Origin: Bacteroidales bacterium
Lineage (GTDB): Bacteria > Bacteroidota > Bacteroidia > Bacteroidales > UBA12077
Direction of reading: 5' to 3'
Length of the DNA: 64,000 nucleotides
Assembly (NCBI GenBank): GCA_013138975.1
Contig: WTBR01000020.1
Span: 1 to 64,000, forward strand
Notes under the pieces: model-generated
Told to the model about the DNA's origin: nothing
The model's database searches: none
Seen by the model: only the letters and a program-made list of their open reading frames with translations
Translations under genes and position numbers: made by a program
Shown: positions 10,986 through 20,883 of the stretch, piece after piece
Layout of the letters: the number at the start of each line of letters is the position of its first letter
Position numbering within the stretch: position 1 is the first letter of the stretch

Positions 10986-11672
10986 ATGACTGAAAAAGAT
11001 AAAAAGGAGCAAATATTATCTGCTCTTGAAATGAAATCTCTTGTTAAGCAAAAAGTTTACGATCAAACCTTAGAAGCTTTTAAAACACTTAAAGAAATCT
11101 TACAAGAAATAACAACAGAATTTAATGCGAATTTAAATATTAAAGATCCTCGCGTTGGTTTTGAATTTAACGAAAGAGGTCAGTTTGAAGCTGAATTGAA
11201 AGTTGCCGGTGATATGTTAATATTTAGCATGCACTCTAATATTTTTGAGTTCGATAGAGAACATAATGTATGGAAACTAGCTTATGTAAAAGAAAACCCT
11301 ATGTATAGTTTCTGTGGGATAATAAATGTTTATAATTTCCTTGCAGATTCGTTCAAATTTAATAGAGCTGATGATTTAGGTTACCTAATATCAAGGGTAT
11401 TTGTAAATTTGGAGAAGCATTTCTTTGTTGAAGGTAAGCGGCAACAAGAATATTTATATAATAATTTTGGGAAATCAGTATTAAATAAAGAAGTTCTAAA
11501 GGATATTATTCTTAAAACTATTATTTATGCTATTGATTTTGACCTTTTAGTACCACCGTACGACAATGTTAAAATTGCATCTGTAGGTCAATTAAATGCC
11601 AAAATGGAATATTCCAAAATAAAAACAGGAAAACGATTGGGATTTAAATTTAATTCTGATGATATTTCTTAA
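10986..11672 (+). CDS. Conserved hypothetical protein (228 aa)
   Basis: It is a soluble protein without signal peptide or membrane segment. The first 60 residues are helical and charged. The middle (about 75-135) is a mixed alpha/beta stretch (VGFEFNERGQF, DMLIFSMHSNIFEFD), and the tail ends KTGKRLGFKFNSDD. I do not recognise a named domain. It lies 27 bp downstream of proS and is followed by a strong terminator, so it is probably co-transcribed with proS. Codon use and base composition match its neighbours. Confidence 0.75.
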   Translation: MTEKDKKEQILSALEMKSLVKQKVYDQTLEAFKTLKEILQEITTEFNANLNIKDPRVGFEFNERGQFEAELKVAGDMLIFSMHSNIFEFDREHNVWKLAYVKENPMYSFCGIINVYNFLADSFKFNRADDLGYLISRVFVNLEKHFFVEGKRQQEYLYNNFGKSVLNKEVLKDIILKTIIYAIDFDLLVPPYDNVKIASVGQLNAKMEYSKIKTGKRLGFKFNSDDIS

Positions 11673-11701
11673 GGACTCAAATACAGTAATTTAACTAAGA
11701 T

Positions 11702-11736
11702 AAAATCCGTTTTTTTATTAAATCGGATTTTTTCTT
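11702..11736 (+). terminator. Terminator of the proS transcription unit
   Basis: The inverted repeat AAAATCCG/CGGATTTT is followed by a T-run, starting 30 bp after the preceding stop codon. Confidence 0.8.
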
Positions 11737-11935
11737 GCATCATTTTGAAATATTAAACGTCTATAATTAAAGAAAAGGATTGTTTGATATCGTACACTTA
11801 TTGTTTCGCATTCGAACAATTGAATAAAATTAATAAAACGCATAATATAGTTTAAGTTATTACTATATTGACAAATAAACATCGTGGCATAATTTATGTT
11901 TCTATTTTTTTTTATAATCTAAATACTCAAAAATC

Positions 11936-12244
11936 ATGGTAGTCGATTTAAAAGCAAACGAATTAGTTTTAAAAGCAAGTGATTCAAATTACTTTGCAGA
12001 CGAAACAAATATTGATGGAAAGTTAATTCTAACGAATCAAAGAGTTTACTTTAAAACAAAAGAAGATAAGAACTCGGACTATAATCTGGAAATCTTACCT
12101 AATCAAATTAAAGAAATTTTATATTTCAATACTATGAAAATCTTCCCTAACGGATTAAATATTATTTTAAAAGAAGGAAAACAATTGAAATTTAAAATTG
12201 GGAAAAGGAATACGTGGGGAAAAGTACTAAATAGAATATATTAA
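11936..12244 (+). CDS. Small GRAM/PH-like domain protein
   Basis: A 102-aa soluble protein. The motif GKLILTNQRVYFKTK (about 27-41) is typical of GRAM or bacterial PH-like domains, which are small beta-barrels with a lipid- or protein-binding role. The rest alternates strands (ILPNQIKEILYF, GLNIILKEGKQLKFKIG) and ends with a helix KVLNRIY. The whole protein is one domain. It is a single-gene unit between two terminators, so context gives no function. Confidence 0.65.
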   Translation: MVVDLKANELVLKASDSNYFADETNIDGKLILTNQRVYFKTKEDKNSDYNLEILPNQIKEILYFNTMKIFPNGLNIILKEGKQLKFKIGKRNTWGKVLNRIY

Positions 12245-12287
12245 TACTACCAGAATTTAACATTATATATTATTATTTTTCTATATC

Positions 12288-12323
12288 AGATGAGTTTCAA
12301 AAAGAAACTCATCTTTTTTTTTA
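12288..12323 (+). terminator. Strong terminator after the GRAM-like gene
   Basis: A perfect 11-bp stem AGATGAGTTTC/GAAACTCATCT with a 5-nt A loop is followed by nine or more T. Confidence 0.9.
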
Positions 12324-12496
12324 TTATTTTTTTTCTGCACAACAAATATTTAAAAAAGAATAAATTTACACCTCATAAAAACTTAAGAAAAAACAAGTAT
12401 TCGATAAAATACATAGCAATATAATTAAACAAGTGCACATAAAAATTGTTGTAATTATCGAATAACAAAATCCATTACTTAATTTTAATAATATAA

Positions 12497-13006
12497 ATGA
12501 AACCAATTAGCATATTTTACGGATCAACGAGCGGAAAAACAAAGAAGATAGCTAAAAATATACAAACAAATTTCAAATCCGATTTTGTAGAAATATATGA
12601 TGCTAAATATGCGAAAATTGAAGATGTAGAAAAGCATGAGAATATAATTCTGGGAACGTCAACTTGGGGTAAAGGTTTATTGCAATCGGACTTTGAAAAA
12701 TTTTTAAATAACATTTTAAAACATGCCAATTTAAAAGGGAAAAAAATAGCAATTTTTGGAACGGGAGATTCTTCTATTTATCCCGAGTCTTTTGCCGATT
12801 CAATTGGAATTATATTTGAAGCTCTTGAAGGTAAAGGAGCGACATTCGTTGGCGAGGTCTCTACAGATGGCTACCAATTTGAATCATCATTATCTATTTT
12901 TGGCGATAAATTCATTGGTTTACCTATTGATGATGATTCAGATGAAGACCAAAACAAATATCGAATGACAATTTGGACAGAATTACTAAAATCAGACCTT
13001 AGTTAA
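12497..13006 (+). CDS. Flavodoxin, long-chain type
   Basis: A 169-aa electron carrier that binds FMN. The N-terminal phosphate-binding loop is FYGSTSGKTKKIAKNI (T/S-x-T-G-x-T-like, here STSGKT). The isoalloxazine-binding loops are GTSTWGKGLL (about 54-63) and FGTGDSSIYPESFADSIG (about 90-107). The length and the roughly 20-residue insertion (DGYQFESSLSIFGDKFIGLPID) place it in the long-chain class. It probably serves as low-potential donor, for example under iron limitation. A second flavodoxin-fold gene follows 69 bp downstream. Confidence 0.92.
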   Translation: MKPISIFYGSTSGKTKKIAKNIQTNFKSDFVEIYDAKYAKIEDVEKHENIILGTSTWGKGLLQSDFEKFLNNILKHANLKGKKIAIFGTGDSSIYPESFADSIGIIFEALEGKGATFVGEVSTDGYQFESSLSIFGDKFIGLPIDDDSDEDQNKYRMTIWTELLKSDLS

Positions 13007-13075
13007 TTAAAATCTTGAATAAGGATTAAAAAATTACGTTATATTTATTGCCATAATAATAAAATAATCTTTCCT

Positions 13076-13552
13076 ATGAAAACAGCAATAATATACGCAA
13101 CTAGTCATGGTTGTACAGATAAATGTGCTCGTAATTTGGCCATCGAACTTGAATCTGGTATTGACTTATATAATATTGAAACTGAACAAAACTTTGATTT
13201 AAATAATTTTAAAACAATAATTATAGGCGGTTCAATTCATATGGGATCAATTAACAAAAAAATCAAAAAGTTTATTAGTAATAATATAGATGAGCTTTGC
13301 AAAAAAAACATGGGCTTATTTATTTGTTGTATGTACGAAGGTAAGAAAGCTATTGAGCAATTTAACGATGCTTTTCCAGAAGATTTAAGAAACAAAGCTC
13401 TTGCTCATGGTTTTTTTGGTGGAGAATTTAATTTTGAAAAAATGAATTTCTTCGAGAAAGCTATAGTCAAGAAAGTTGCTAATGTAGAACAAAGTGTATC
13501 AAATATTAATTTTACTGAAATTAAAGAATTTGCAAAAAAATTCGAAAAATAA
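13076..13552 (+). CDS. Flavodoxin-domain protein, HemG-like
   Basis: A 158-aa protein with the FMN loop AIIYATSHGCTDKCARNLA, a GGSIHMGSINKKIKKFI segment and a CCMYEGKKAIEQF segment. These resemble the Flavodoxin_5 / HemG branch (menaquinone-dependent protoporphyrinogen dehydrogenase). The phosphate loop departs from canonical (TSHGCT). The C-terminus is shorter than E. coli HemG (about 180 aa), so a true HemG role is uncertain; it could be another FMN-dependent redox protein. Same strand as the flavodoxin gene upstream. Confidence 0.75.
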   Translation: MKTAIIYATSHGCTDKCARNLAIELESGIDLYNIETEQNFDLNNFKTIIIGGSIHMGSINKKIKKFISNNIDELCKKNMGLFICCMYEGKKAIEQFNDAFPEDLRNKALAHGFFGGEFNFEKMNFFEKAIVKKVANVEQSVSNINFTEIKEFAKKFEK

Positions 13553-13709
13553 TTTTAGTCCCCCCCTTTCTTTTTATATAGAAACTATTAACTGTGTTGT
13601 ATTTGAATTGCTTTTGTTTAAATATTTATACAACAGTATAATTATGAAATCTTAAGGCAAAATTATATATTGCACTCCTTAACATAATCTTAAAAAACCA
13701 AATTATATT

Positions 13710-15353
13710 ATGAAGCGACAAATTTTATCTGTTATTACATTTTTCGTTGCAATTGTAATTATTGCAGGATGTGGAAATCAAACCAAAGACATGGAGACTA
13801 CAAGTGAACTTCAAAAGAAAGTAAATGAATTTATTGAAGTAGAATTAACTTCTGACATCAGCCATTTATCTGAAAACCAAAAAGAAATGCTTGGATATTT
13901 ATTTGAAGCAGGGAAATTAATGGAAGATATTTACTGGCAGCAGGCTTATGGTGATAGGGATGCATTATTATCTAGCCTTGAAGACCAAGCAACCATAGAT
14001 TTTATAAAAATCAATTATGGACCGTGGGAAAGATTGAATAATAATATCCCATTTATTGATAGCTTACCAAAACCAGCTGGCGCACAATTCTATCCAACGG
14101 ATATGACAGAAGCAGAATTTGAAGAATTTGACTCTGATGATAAAACAAGTTTATATACTGTAATCCGACGTGATGAAGAAGGGAAATTAATTTCTATACC
14201 TTACCATACTGCCTTTAAAGAAGAAACTGAAAAAGCTACAGAACTAATTAAGAAAGCTGCTGAGCTTGCTGAAGACCCAGGTTTTAAAAAATACCTTGAA
14301 CTAAGAGTAGAAGCATTATTAACAGATGATTATTTTGCAAGTGATCTTGCATGGATGAGTATGAAAAACAATGAAATTGATTTTATTGCTGGTCCAATTG
14401 AAAATTATGAAGATGCATTATATGGATATAAAGCTGCACACGAATCTTTTATTTTGATTAAGGACATGGAATGGAGTGAGAAACTTTCAAGATTTGCCGC
14501 TCTTTTACCTGAACTTCAAAAGAGTCTTCCAGTGGAAGATGAATACAAGGCTGAAGTACCTGGAAGTGATTCTGATTTAGGTGCATACGATGCTATTTAT
14601 TATGCTGGTGATTGTAACGCAGGAAGCAAAACTATTGCAATTAATCTTCCTAATGACGAAAGAGTTCACATTGAAAAAGGAAGTAGAAAACTACAACTTA
14701 AAAACTCAATGAAGTATAAATTTGATAAAATCCTAGTTCCTATAAGCAATTTAGTAATTAATGAGAAACAACGTCAGTATGTTAAATTTGAAGCATTCTT
14801 TGAAAATACAATGTTTCATGAAGTAGCTCACGGATTAGGAATTAAAAATACAATCAATGATAAAGGCACTGTTCGTGAAGTAATAAAAGAACAATATAGT
14901 ACCTTAGAAGAAGGTAAAGCTGATATTCTTGGACTCTATATGGTTGTTAAACTTGCAGAAATGGGTGAGTTAGGCGATAAAGATCTTATGGATAACTACG
15001 TAACATTCATGGCTGGCTTATTTAGATCTATTCGTTTTGGAGCTGCTAGTTCGCACGGAAAAGCTAATATGGTTCGTTTTAACTATTTTGCTGAAAAAGA
15101 AGCATTCACAAGAGATGAAACCTCTGGAACATACAAAGTTGATTTTGATAAAATGACTGAAGCTATGAATTCTCTTGGTAAAGAAATACTTATTATTCAG
15201 GGTAATGGTGATTACGATGCTGCTAAAGCTATGGTTCAAGAGATGGGTGTTATTAAAGAACAACTTCAAGCAGATCTAAACAGAATTAATGAAGCAGGAA
15301 TCCCTAGAGATATCAGATTTAAGCAAGGAAAAGAAATACTTGGTTTAAACTAG
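13710..15353 (+). CDS. M49-like zinc metallopeptidase (dipeptidyl peptidase III family), lipoprotein
   Basis: A 547-aa protein with a lipoprotein signal (lipobox IAGC, Cys21), so it is membrane-anchored outside the cytoplasm. The zinc site is HEVAH at about 370-374, followed by EEGKAD at about 400-405. The second motif is the M49 signature (EExxAD). Classical DPP III has HExxGH, while this protein has the shorter HExxH, a variant reported for a few bacterial family members. It probably removes dipeptides from oligopeptide N-termini. It is a single gene with its own terminator. Confidence 0.82.
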   Translation: MKRQILSVITFFVAIVIIAGCGNQTKDMETTSELQKKVNEFIEVELTSDISHLSENQKEMLGYLFEAGKLMEDIYWQQAYGDRDALLSSLEDQATIDFIKINYGPWERLNNNIPFIDSLPKPAGAQFYPTDMTEAEFEEFDSDDKTSLYTVIRRDEEGKLISIPYHTAFKEETEKATELIKKAAELAEDPGFKKYLELRVEALLTDDYFASDLAWMSMKNNEIDFIAGPIENYEDALYGYKAAHESFILIKDMEWSEKLSRFAALLPELQKSLPVEDEYKAEVPGSDSDLGAYDAIYYAGDCNAGSKTIAINLPNDERVHIEKGSRKLQLKNSMKYKFDKILVPISNLVINEKQRQYVKFEAFFENTMFHEVAHGLGIKNTINDKGTVREVIKEQYSTLEEGKADILGLYMVVKLAEMGELGDKDLMDNYVTFMAGLFRSIRFGAASSHGKANMVRFNYFAEKEAFTRDETSGTYKVDFDKMTEAMNSLGKEILIIQGNGDYDAAKAMVQEMGVIKEQLQADLNRINEAGIPRDIRFKQGKEILGLN

Positions 15354-15364
15354 AATAATTCATT

Positions 15365-15401
15365 AAAAAAGGTTCAGTAATAAATTATTGAACCTTTTTT
15401 T
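15365..15401 (+). terminator. Terminator after the M49-like gene
   Basis: The stem AAAAAGGTTCA/TGAACCTTTTT with a 12-nt AT loop and a T-run lies immediately before the next start codon. Confidence 0.85.
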
Positions 15402-15414
15402 CTCACTCCACTAA

Positions 15415-17337
15415 ATGAACTATAGGAAACTTAAATATTACTTTCTAATCATTATATTTATAATACCACTAACATTAGTTAGTCAGGTTAGTGAAAATTA
15501 CATTCACAATAGTGACACTATTGCATATAATAAAACAGATTCATTTCCAAAAGACAGTTTATATATTAATAATCAAATAAAATCTGATCGATTTTATGAT
15601 TCATTAATTACTAAAGCCTCAAAAAATAAAATAACAAAAACAGCACTGAATTTACTTCTTGTAAATCATTCCGGCTCAGGGAAATTCGTAGGAATAGAAG
15701 ATTTACGTAATGAAGAATATTTTAATTTATATTCTGGGAAAATCATCAGAAATATTGAAATTGTAAAACTTGATGTTTTTGGACCTACATTTCAAGACAC
15801 AACCAAAAATGCTACGCAATGGGTTGAAAAGACAGGAAATAACACACATGTCAAAACAAGAGAATTTATAATAAAAAACAATCTTCTTTTTAATATAGGC
15901 GACACCATAAACCCCTTACTATTAGTTGATAATGAAAAAATCCTTCGTGACCTCGATTATATTAAAGATGCTTCAATTCAAATTGCAGAAATACCAGGCT
16001 TTCCTGAACTTGTTGACATTCTAATAACAACAAAAGATGTATATTCTGCGGGATTTTATGTCGATTTATTTAATCTGGAATCAGGAGTAATTGAATTATA
16101 TGAAAATAATATTGCCGGACTTGGACACAAATTATCCGGAAGCCTCTATTTAAATGCAGATAAAACTCCATCAACTGGCTATAAAATTAATTATAATATA
16201 GATAATTTAGGGGGTTCGTTTTTAAAAGCAAGAATTCAATATTTAAATGCTTTTGAAACTGAAAATTTAAGCTTTGAATTAAAAAGGTCTTTTTTTGCGT
16301 ATAGCACTAAATGGGCTGGAGGTCTTAAACTTCATAAAACATCTACAATAAAAAGGATTAAAACAATTGATCCAATATTATTGAAGGATACATTGATGAA
16401 TGTACGACTAAATTATGCCACACAAGATATCTGGTTTGGTCGGTCTTTTTTAATAAATACAAGTAACTGGCAATATCAAAATAGAACTAGGTTAGTTATA
16501 TCGGGACGTTATATAAATAACACTTTTTATAAGGGTCCTTTAGTAAGTGATAGATACAATTTTAAATATCATGATAATCAACTGTTATTGGCCAGTGTAG
16601 CATTTTCAAGACAAAAATATTTTAAATCAAATTTAATTTATGGTTTTGGTAAAACTGAAGATATACCAATAGGTAGTTTGATTCAGTTTAATGCCGGATT
16701 TGAAAAAGATGAATTTTATAAAAGACCATATTGGGGAATACGGTTAGCAAAAGGTATTTATTACTCTAAATTCGGTTATCTAAACTTAAATACTGAGTTA
16801 GGTGGTTTATATTATGATAATAAATTGGATCAAGGTGTTTTTTCAATTACAGGACAAGCAATTAGCAACTTACATTCCTTTAACAGACATAAAACAAGAG
16901 AATTTTTAAGTGTAAATTATACAAGTGGAATTAATCGCTTTAGTGACGAAAAACTTTTTTTTACTAATAATGATATTGGGATTCTTTCAAGTGATTATTT
17001 GTTTGGTGCTCAAAAAATTTCTTTTCATTCAGAACTTGTAGCTTACACCAATATATATTTGTATAATTTTAGATTTTTAATTTATGGATTTGGAGATTTG
17101 GCTTTTATAGGGCCAGAAAACAAATCAATTTTCAAAAACGATTTATATTCCGGAATTGGAATAGGTATAAGAATAAGAAATGAAAACCTGGTTTTTAAAA
17201 CCTTTCAAATAAAAATTGCATATTATCCTATAATTCCGAAAGATGCAGAACACTTCTATTTAATGATTTCGGGAGAAAACTCTCAACAACCAATAGATTT
17301 TGAACCTTCTGCACCACATATAATAGAATACAAATGA
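15415..17337 (+). CDS. Omp85-superfamily-like outer-membrane protein
   Basis: A 640-aa protein with a hydrophobic signal segment (about 8-26). Residues about 100-215 look like one or two POTRA-type units: IIRNIEIVKLDVFGPTFQ, then a segment ending LLVDNEKILRDLDYIKDA and VDILITTKDVYS. The C-terminal 400 residues form alternating strands as in a TamA/BamA/FhaC-type barrel. The last strand is not the classic terminal F; the protein ends HIIEYK. The start lies 14 bp after a terminator, so a promoter must overlap it or lie further upstream. Function within the superfamily (translocation or assembly) is not determined. Confidence 0.72.
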   Translation: MNYRKLKYYFLIIIFIIPLTLVSQVSENYIHNSDTIAYNKTDSFPKDSLYINNQIKSDRFYDSLITKASKNKITKTALNLLLVNHSGSGKFVGIEDLRNEEYFNLYSGKIIRNIEIVKLDVFGPTFQDTTKNATQWVEKTGNNTHVKTREFIIKNNLLFNIGDTINPLLLVDNEKILRDLDYIKDASIQIAEIPGFPELVDILITTKDVYSAGFYVDLFNLESGVIELYENNIAGLGHKLSGSLYLNADKTPSTGYKINYNIDNLGGSFLKARIQYLNAFETENLSFELKRSFFAYSTKWAGGLKLHKTSTIKRIKTIDPILLKDTLMNVRLNYATQDIWFGRSFLINTSNWQYQNRTRLVISGRYINNTFYKGPLVSDRYNFKYHDNQLLLASVAFSRQKYFKSNLIYGFGKTEDIPIGSLIQFNAGFEKDEFYKRPYWGIRLAKGIYYSKFGYLNLNTELGGLYYDNKLDQGVFSITGQAISNLHSFNRHKTREFLSVNYTSGINRFSDEKLFFTNNDIGILSSDYLFGAQKISFHSELVAYTNIYLYNFRFLIYGFGDLAFIGPENKSIFKNDLYSGIGIGIRIRNENLVFKTFQIKIAYYPIIPKDAEHFYLMISGENSQQPIDFEPSAPHIIEYK

Positions 17338-17426
17338 TATTGTTTTTCGATGAACAATGATCATAGCATTTTGTTTACCTCTCAATAAAAACATATAATC
17401 AAGTTTAAATCTTTAAAATTAAATTT

Positions 17427-18056
17427 ATGTCAGTATTAGTAGGTAAAAAAGCACCATTATTTAAAACAGATGCTGTTATTAATGGGAATCAAATAGTTGA
17501 AAATTTTACACTTGAACAGTATTTAGGAAAAAAACATGTACTATTCTATTTTTATCCTGCCGATTTTACTTTTGTTTGTCCAACAGAAATTCTAGCATTT
17601 CAGGAACGAATGCAAGACTTTGATGAAAGAAATGTAGCTGTAATTGGCTGTTCTGTTGACTCGGCTTTTTCGCACTGGAAATGGTTACAAACTGAATTAA
17701 ATGAAGGTGGTATTAAGGGAGTAAAGTATCCATTAGTTGCTGATCTTTCTAAAACAATATCGGAAAATTTCGATGTTCTTGCTGGTGAATACGACTATAC
17801 AGAAACTGGAGAAAGTATTTTTAATGGAATTCCACAAGCGTATCGTGGATTATTTTTGATTGATAAAGAAGGAGTTGTGCGCCATCAAGTTGTAAATGAT
17901 ATGCCATTAGGAAGAAGCGTTGATGAAGCATTACGAATGATAGACGCATTGCAATTTTACGAAGAAAATGGTGAGGTTTGCCCTGCAAATTGGAAAAAAG
18001 GTGACAAAGCATTAAAACCAACACAGGAAGGTATTGCTGATTATCTAAGTAAATAG
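17427..18056 (+). CDS. 2-Cys peroxiredoxin (AhpC/Prx1 type)
   Basis: A 209-aa thiol peroxidase that reduces hydrogen peroxide and alkyl hydroperoxides. The peroxidatic cysteine is in DFTFVCPTE (about Cys51) and the resolving cysteine in GEVCPANWKKGD near 180, with the conserved YF-type C-terminal helix region. The length is normal for typical 2-Cys enzymes. No ahpF neighbour is present, so reduction is presumably by thioredoxin. A single gene with its own terminator. Confidence 0.95.
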   Translation: MSVLVGKKAPLFKTDAVINGNQIVENFTLEQYLGKKHVLFYFYPADFTFVCPTEILAFQERMQDFDERNVAVIGCSVDSAFSHWKWLQTELNEGGIKGVKYPLVADLSKTISENFDVLAGEYDYTETGESIFNGIPQAYRGLFLIDKEGVVRHQVVNDMPLGRSVDEALRMIDALQFYEENGEVCPANWKKGDKALKPTQEGIADYLSK

Positions 18057-18075
18057 AAATATATTATTAATCATT

Positions 18076-18110
18076 AAAAAGCATTTCAGTTAGAAATGCT
18101 TTTTTTATTT
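18076..18110 (+). terminator. Terminator after the peroxiredoxin gene
   Basis: A perfect 12-bp stem AAAAAGCATTTC/GAAATGCTTTTT with loop AGTTA and a T-run. Confidence 0.9.
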
Positions 18111-18117
18111 TTACCAA

Positions 18118-19425
18118 ATGCGTAAAGAAATAATTGTTTCTGTTGAAAAAGATAATGACTTTAAGAAAAAACTTTTAGTTTACGGGAATAAATTCAAACG
18201 TTTTGCTTTTCTTGACAGTAATAACTTCAATTTAAATAAATCTGAATATACTTATTTCGAATATAACTTTCTTGCAGGTTTGGGCTCAATAGAGGAAATT
18301 ACAGGAACTGGCATTGATAGTTTCAAAAATCTTTACGAATTTAATAAAAATACAAAAGATTGGCTATTTGGATATTTAACTTATGATTTAAAAAACGAAA
18401 TTGAAAATTTAGATTCTAACAATATTGATGAATTAGCTTTTCCGGCTTTGCATTTTTTTTCACCTGAAATAGTTATAATATCAAAAGATTCAAGAATCTC
18501 TTTTTTATATTATGATGAACAATATACGGAAGAAGAAATTGGCAATATAATTCGAACGATTAAGTCTACCGATTTATCCTCAATTAATAAAAAGAATTTA
18601 TCAATAGAACTAAAACATAGAATTAATAAAGATGAATATATTGAAACAATAAAAGAACTTAAGAATCATATTCAACAAGGAAATATTTATGAAATTAACT
18701 TTTGCCAAGAATTTTACAGTAGTTCAACTATTGATCCAATAAATACTTATTCTAAGCTAAATGAAATTTCACCTACTCCTTTTTCTTGCTTTTATAAACT
18801 GAATGACAAATATTTAATGTCTGCCAGCCCCGAAAGATTTTTAAAAAAAGTTAAAAACAAAGTAATTTCTCAGCCAATAAAAGGAACAATAAAAAGGGGT
18901 TCCAATGAAATAGAAGACTCTTCTTTAAAGGAAAAACTCTATAACGATCCAAAAGAAAGAGCCGAAAATGTAATGATAGTCGATTTAGTTAGAAATGATT
19001 TATCCCGTACCGCAAAAAAAAACTCTGTAAAAGTTGAAGAACTTTTTGGGATATATGGATTTAGTCAGGTTTTCCAATTGATCTCAACAATTACTTCAGA
19101 AGTTTCTAAGGATACTAATTTAATTGATATAATTAAAAATGCGTTTCCTATGGGGTCAATGACTGGTGCTCCAAAGTTTCGAGCCATGCAATTGATCGAA
19201 GAATACGAAAAAACCAAAAGAGGTTTATATTCTGGTTCTGTTGGATATATTACACCCGACAATGATTTCGATTTTAATGTTATTATTCGAAGTATTTTAT
19301 ACAACCAAACAAGAAATTACGTATCTTTTACCGTTGGTGGTGCAATAACAAGCCTTGCCGATCCTGAAGAAGAATATAAAGAATGTATGCTTAAGGCTGA
19401 AGCTATGATGAAAGTACTCAAATAA
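18118..19425 (+). CDS. pabB: Aminodeoxychorismate synthase component I
   Basis: The 435-aa chorismate-utilising enzyme makes 4-amino-4-deoxychorismate for folate synthesis, using ammonia from a PabA-type glutaminase not seen here. The catalytic domain shows SASPERFLKK, QPIKGTIKRG, the EN-VMIVDLVRND segment and PMGSMTGAPKFRAM, ending in FTVGGAITS. The related anthranilate synthase TrpE is less likely, because the length and the PIKGTI signature fit PabB better and no trp genes are adjacent. tilS begins 5 bp later, so the two are probably one operon. Confidence 0.9.
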   Translation: MRKEIIVSVEKDNDFKKKLLVYGNKFKRFAFLDSNNFNLNKSEYTYFEYNFLAGLGSIEEITGTGIDSFKNLYEFNKNTKDWLFGYLTYDLKNEIENLDSNNIDELAFPALHFFSPEIVIISKDSRISFLYYDEQYTEEEIGNIIRTIKSTDLSSINKKNLSIELKHRINKDEYIETIKELKNHIQQGNIYEINFCQEFYSSSTIDPINTYSKLNEISPTPFSCFYKLNDKYLMSASPERFLKKVKNKVISQPIKGTIKRGSNEIEDSSLKEKLYNDPKERAENVMIVDLVRNDLSRTAKKNSVKVEELFGIYGFSQVFQLISTITSEVSKDTNLIDIIKNAFPMGSMTGAPKFRAMQLIEEYEKTKRGLYSGSVGYITPDNDFDFNVIIRSILYNQTRNYVSFTVGGAITSLADPEEEYKECMLKAEAMMKVLK

Positions 19426-19429
19426 TATT

Positions 19430-20752
19430 ATGCAAAAGGATTTTCAACAATTTATTGATTCAAACAAACTATGTAGTAATAATAATCGATTACTTCTAGG
19501 AATAAGCGGTGGAATAGACTCTATCTGCATGTTTCATTTATTCAGACAATTAGAATTTCCAATTGGTATTGCACATTGTAATTTTCAATTACGAGGTAGT
19601 GAATCTGATCAGGACGAAGTGTTTGTTAGAAATCTTGCAAACCAATATGACATTCCCTTTTTTACAATTAGGTTTGATACTAAAGAATTAGCCGAAAGCA
19701 AGGGTATATCAATTCAAATGGCTGCCAGAGAACTGCGATACAGTTGGTTTGAAGAAATCCGCGATAAATATAGCTACGATTACATAACTATTGCTCATAA
19801 CCGAGATGATGTAGTAGAAACTTTTCTTATTAATCTTACAAGGGGTTCCGGAATAAAAGGATTTACTGGGATTAAACCTAAATCGGGTAATATAATAAGA
19901 CCTTTACTTTATGCTTCGAGAAATGAAATAGTTGAATATATTAATAAACAAAATTTTAAGTATCGAGAAGATTCATCAAATAAGTCTGTAAAATATAGTC
20001 GAAATCTTATTAGACATGAAATAATTCCTTTGTTTGAAAAAATTAATTCCAGTTTCCGGGAAACAGTGATTGAAAATATCTCAAAATTAAAAGATACTGA
20101 AACAATTTATAATACTAGTATTGACAATACCAAGAATTCAATTTTAAGAATTGAAGATCAAAAAATGTTAATTAGTCTTGAAAAACTAAATCATCTTAAT
20201 CCTCTTTCAAGCTATTTATTCGAAATTTTAAAGCCATATGGATTCTCCGGAGCTCAATCTCTTGATATAATTGATTCTCTTGAAGGTATTTCAGGCAAAC
20301 AATTTTTCTCAGCTACACACCGATTAATAAAGGATAGAAACGATCTGATTATTGAAGAAATTCAACAAATTCAAAACAAAATTTATTATATAGATCAAGA
20401 GGCTGAGAATATTACATCTCCAATAAATTTAAATATCACAAAACAGGAATTAAATGATGAGTTCAAAATAATAAAATCAAATAATATTGGCTTTTTTGAT
20501 TTAGATAAAATTGAGTTTCCATTAATCCTTAGAAAATGGAAGAAAGGTGATTATTTCATGCCTTTAGGAATGACGAATTTAAAAAAATTGAGTGATTTTT
20601 TTATTGACAATAAACTTTCATTAATTGATAAAGAAAATACTTGGATTTTAGAAAATTGCAATAAAATCATTTGGATTGTTGGACAAAGAATTGATGAAAG
20701 ATTTAAGATATCTGATAAAACCACTAATATTTTAAAGATTGAAATAATTTAG
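19430..20752 (+). CDS. tilS: tRNA(Ile)-lysidine synthase
   Basis: It attaches lysine to C34 of the AUA-decoding tRNA-Ile. The N-type ATP pyrophosphatase loop is LLGISGGIDSICMF (SGGxDS). The family block AHCNFQLRGSESDQDE and the AHNRDDVVETFLINLTRGSG segment follow, and the C-terminal substrate-binding domain has LRKWKKGDYFMPLGM. The 440-aa length is normal. It follows pabB by 5 bp. Confidence 0.96.
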   Translation: MQKDFQQFIDSNKLCSNNNRLLLGISGGIDSICMFHLFRQLEFPIGIAHCNFQLRGSESDQDEVFVRNLANQYDIPFFTIRFDTKELAESKGISIQMAARELRYSWFEEIRDKYSYDYITIAHNRDDVVETFLINLTRGSGIKGFTGIKPKSGNIIRPLLYASRNEIVEYINKQNFKYREDSSNKSVKYSRNLIRHEIIPLFEKINSSFRETVIENISKLKDTETIYNTSIDNTKNSILRIEDQKMLISLEKLNHLNPLSSYLFEILKPYGFSGAQSLDIIDSLEGISGKQFFSATHRLIKDRNDLIIEEIQQIQNKIYYIDQEAENITSPINLNITKQELNDEFKIIKSNNIGFFDLDKIEFPLILRKWKKGDYFMPLGMTNLKKLSDFFIDNKLSLIDKENTWILENCNKIIWIVGQRIDERFKISDKTTNILKIEII

Positions 20753-20883
20753 TTCTTCTGTGTTTTACGATCTTAATAAAGAAGCTGCGCACAAAATCTA
20801 AAAAATCATACTATATAGTTTAGAACTTTATTTTGGCTCTATTTTTGTTTAATCATCAACAGCTCAAATTATATCCTAAAATA

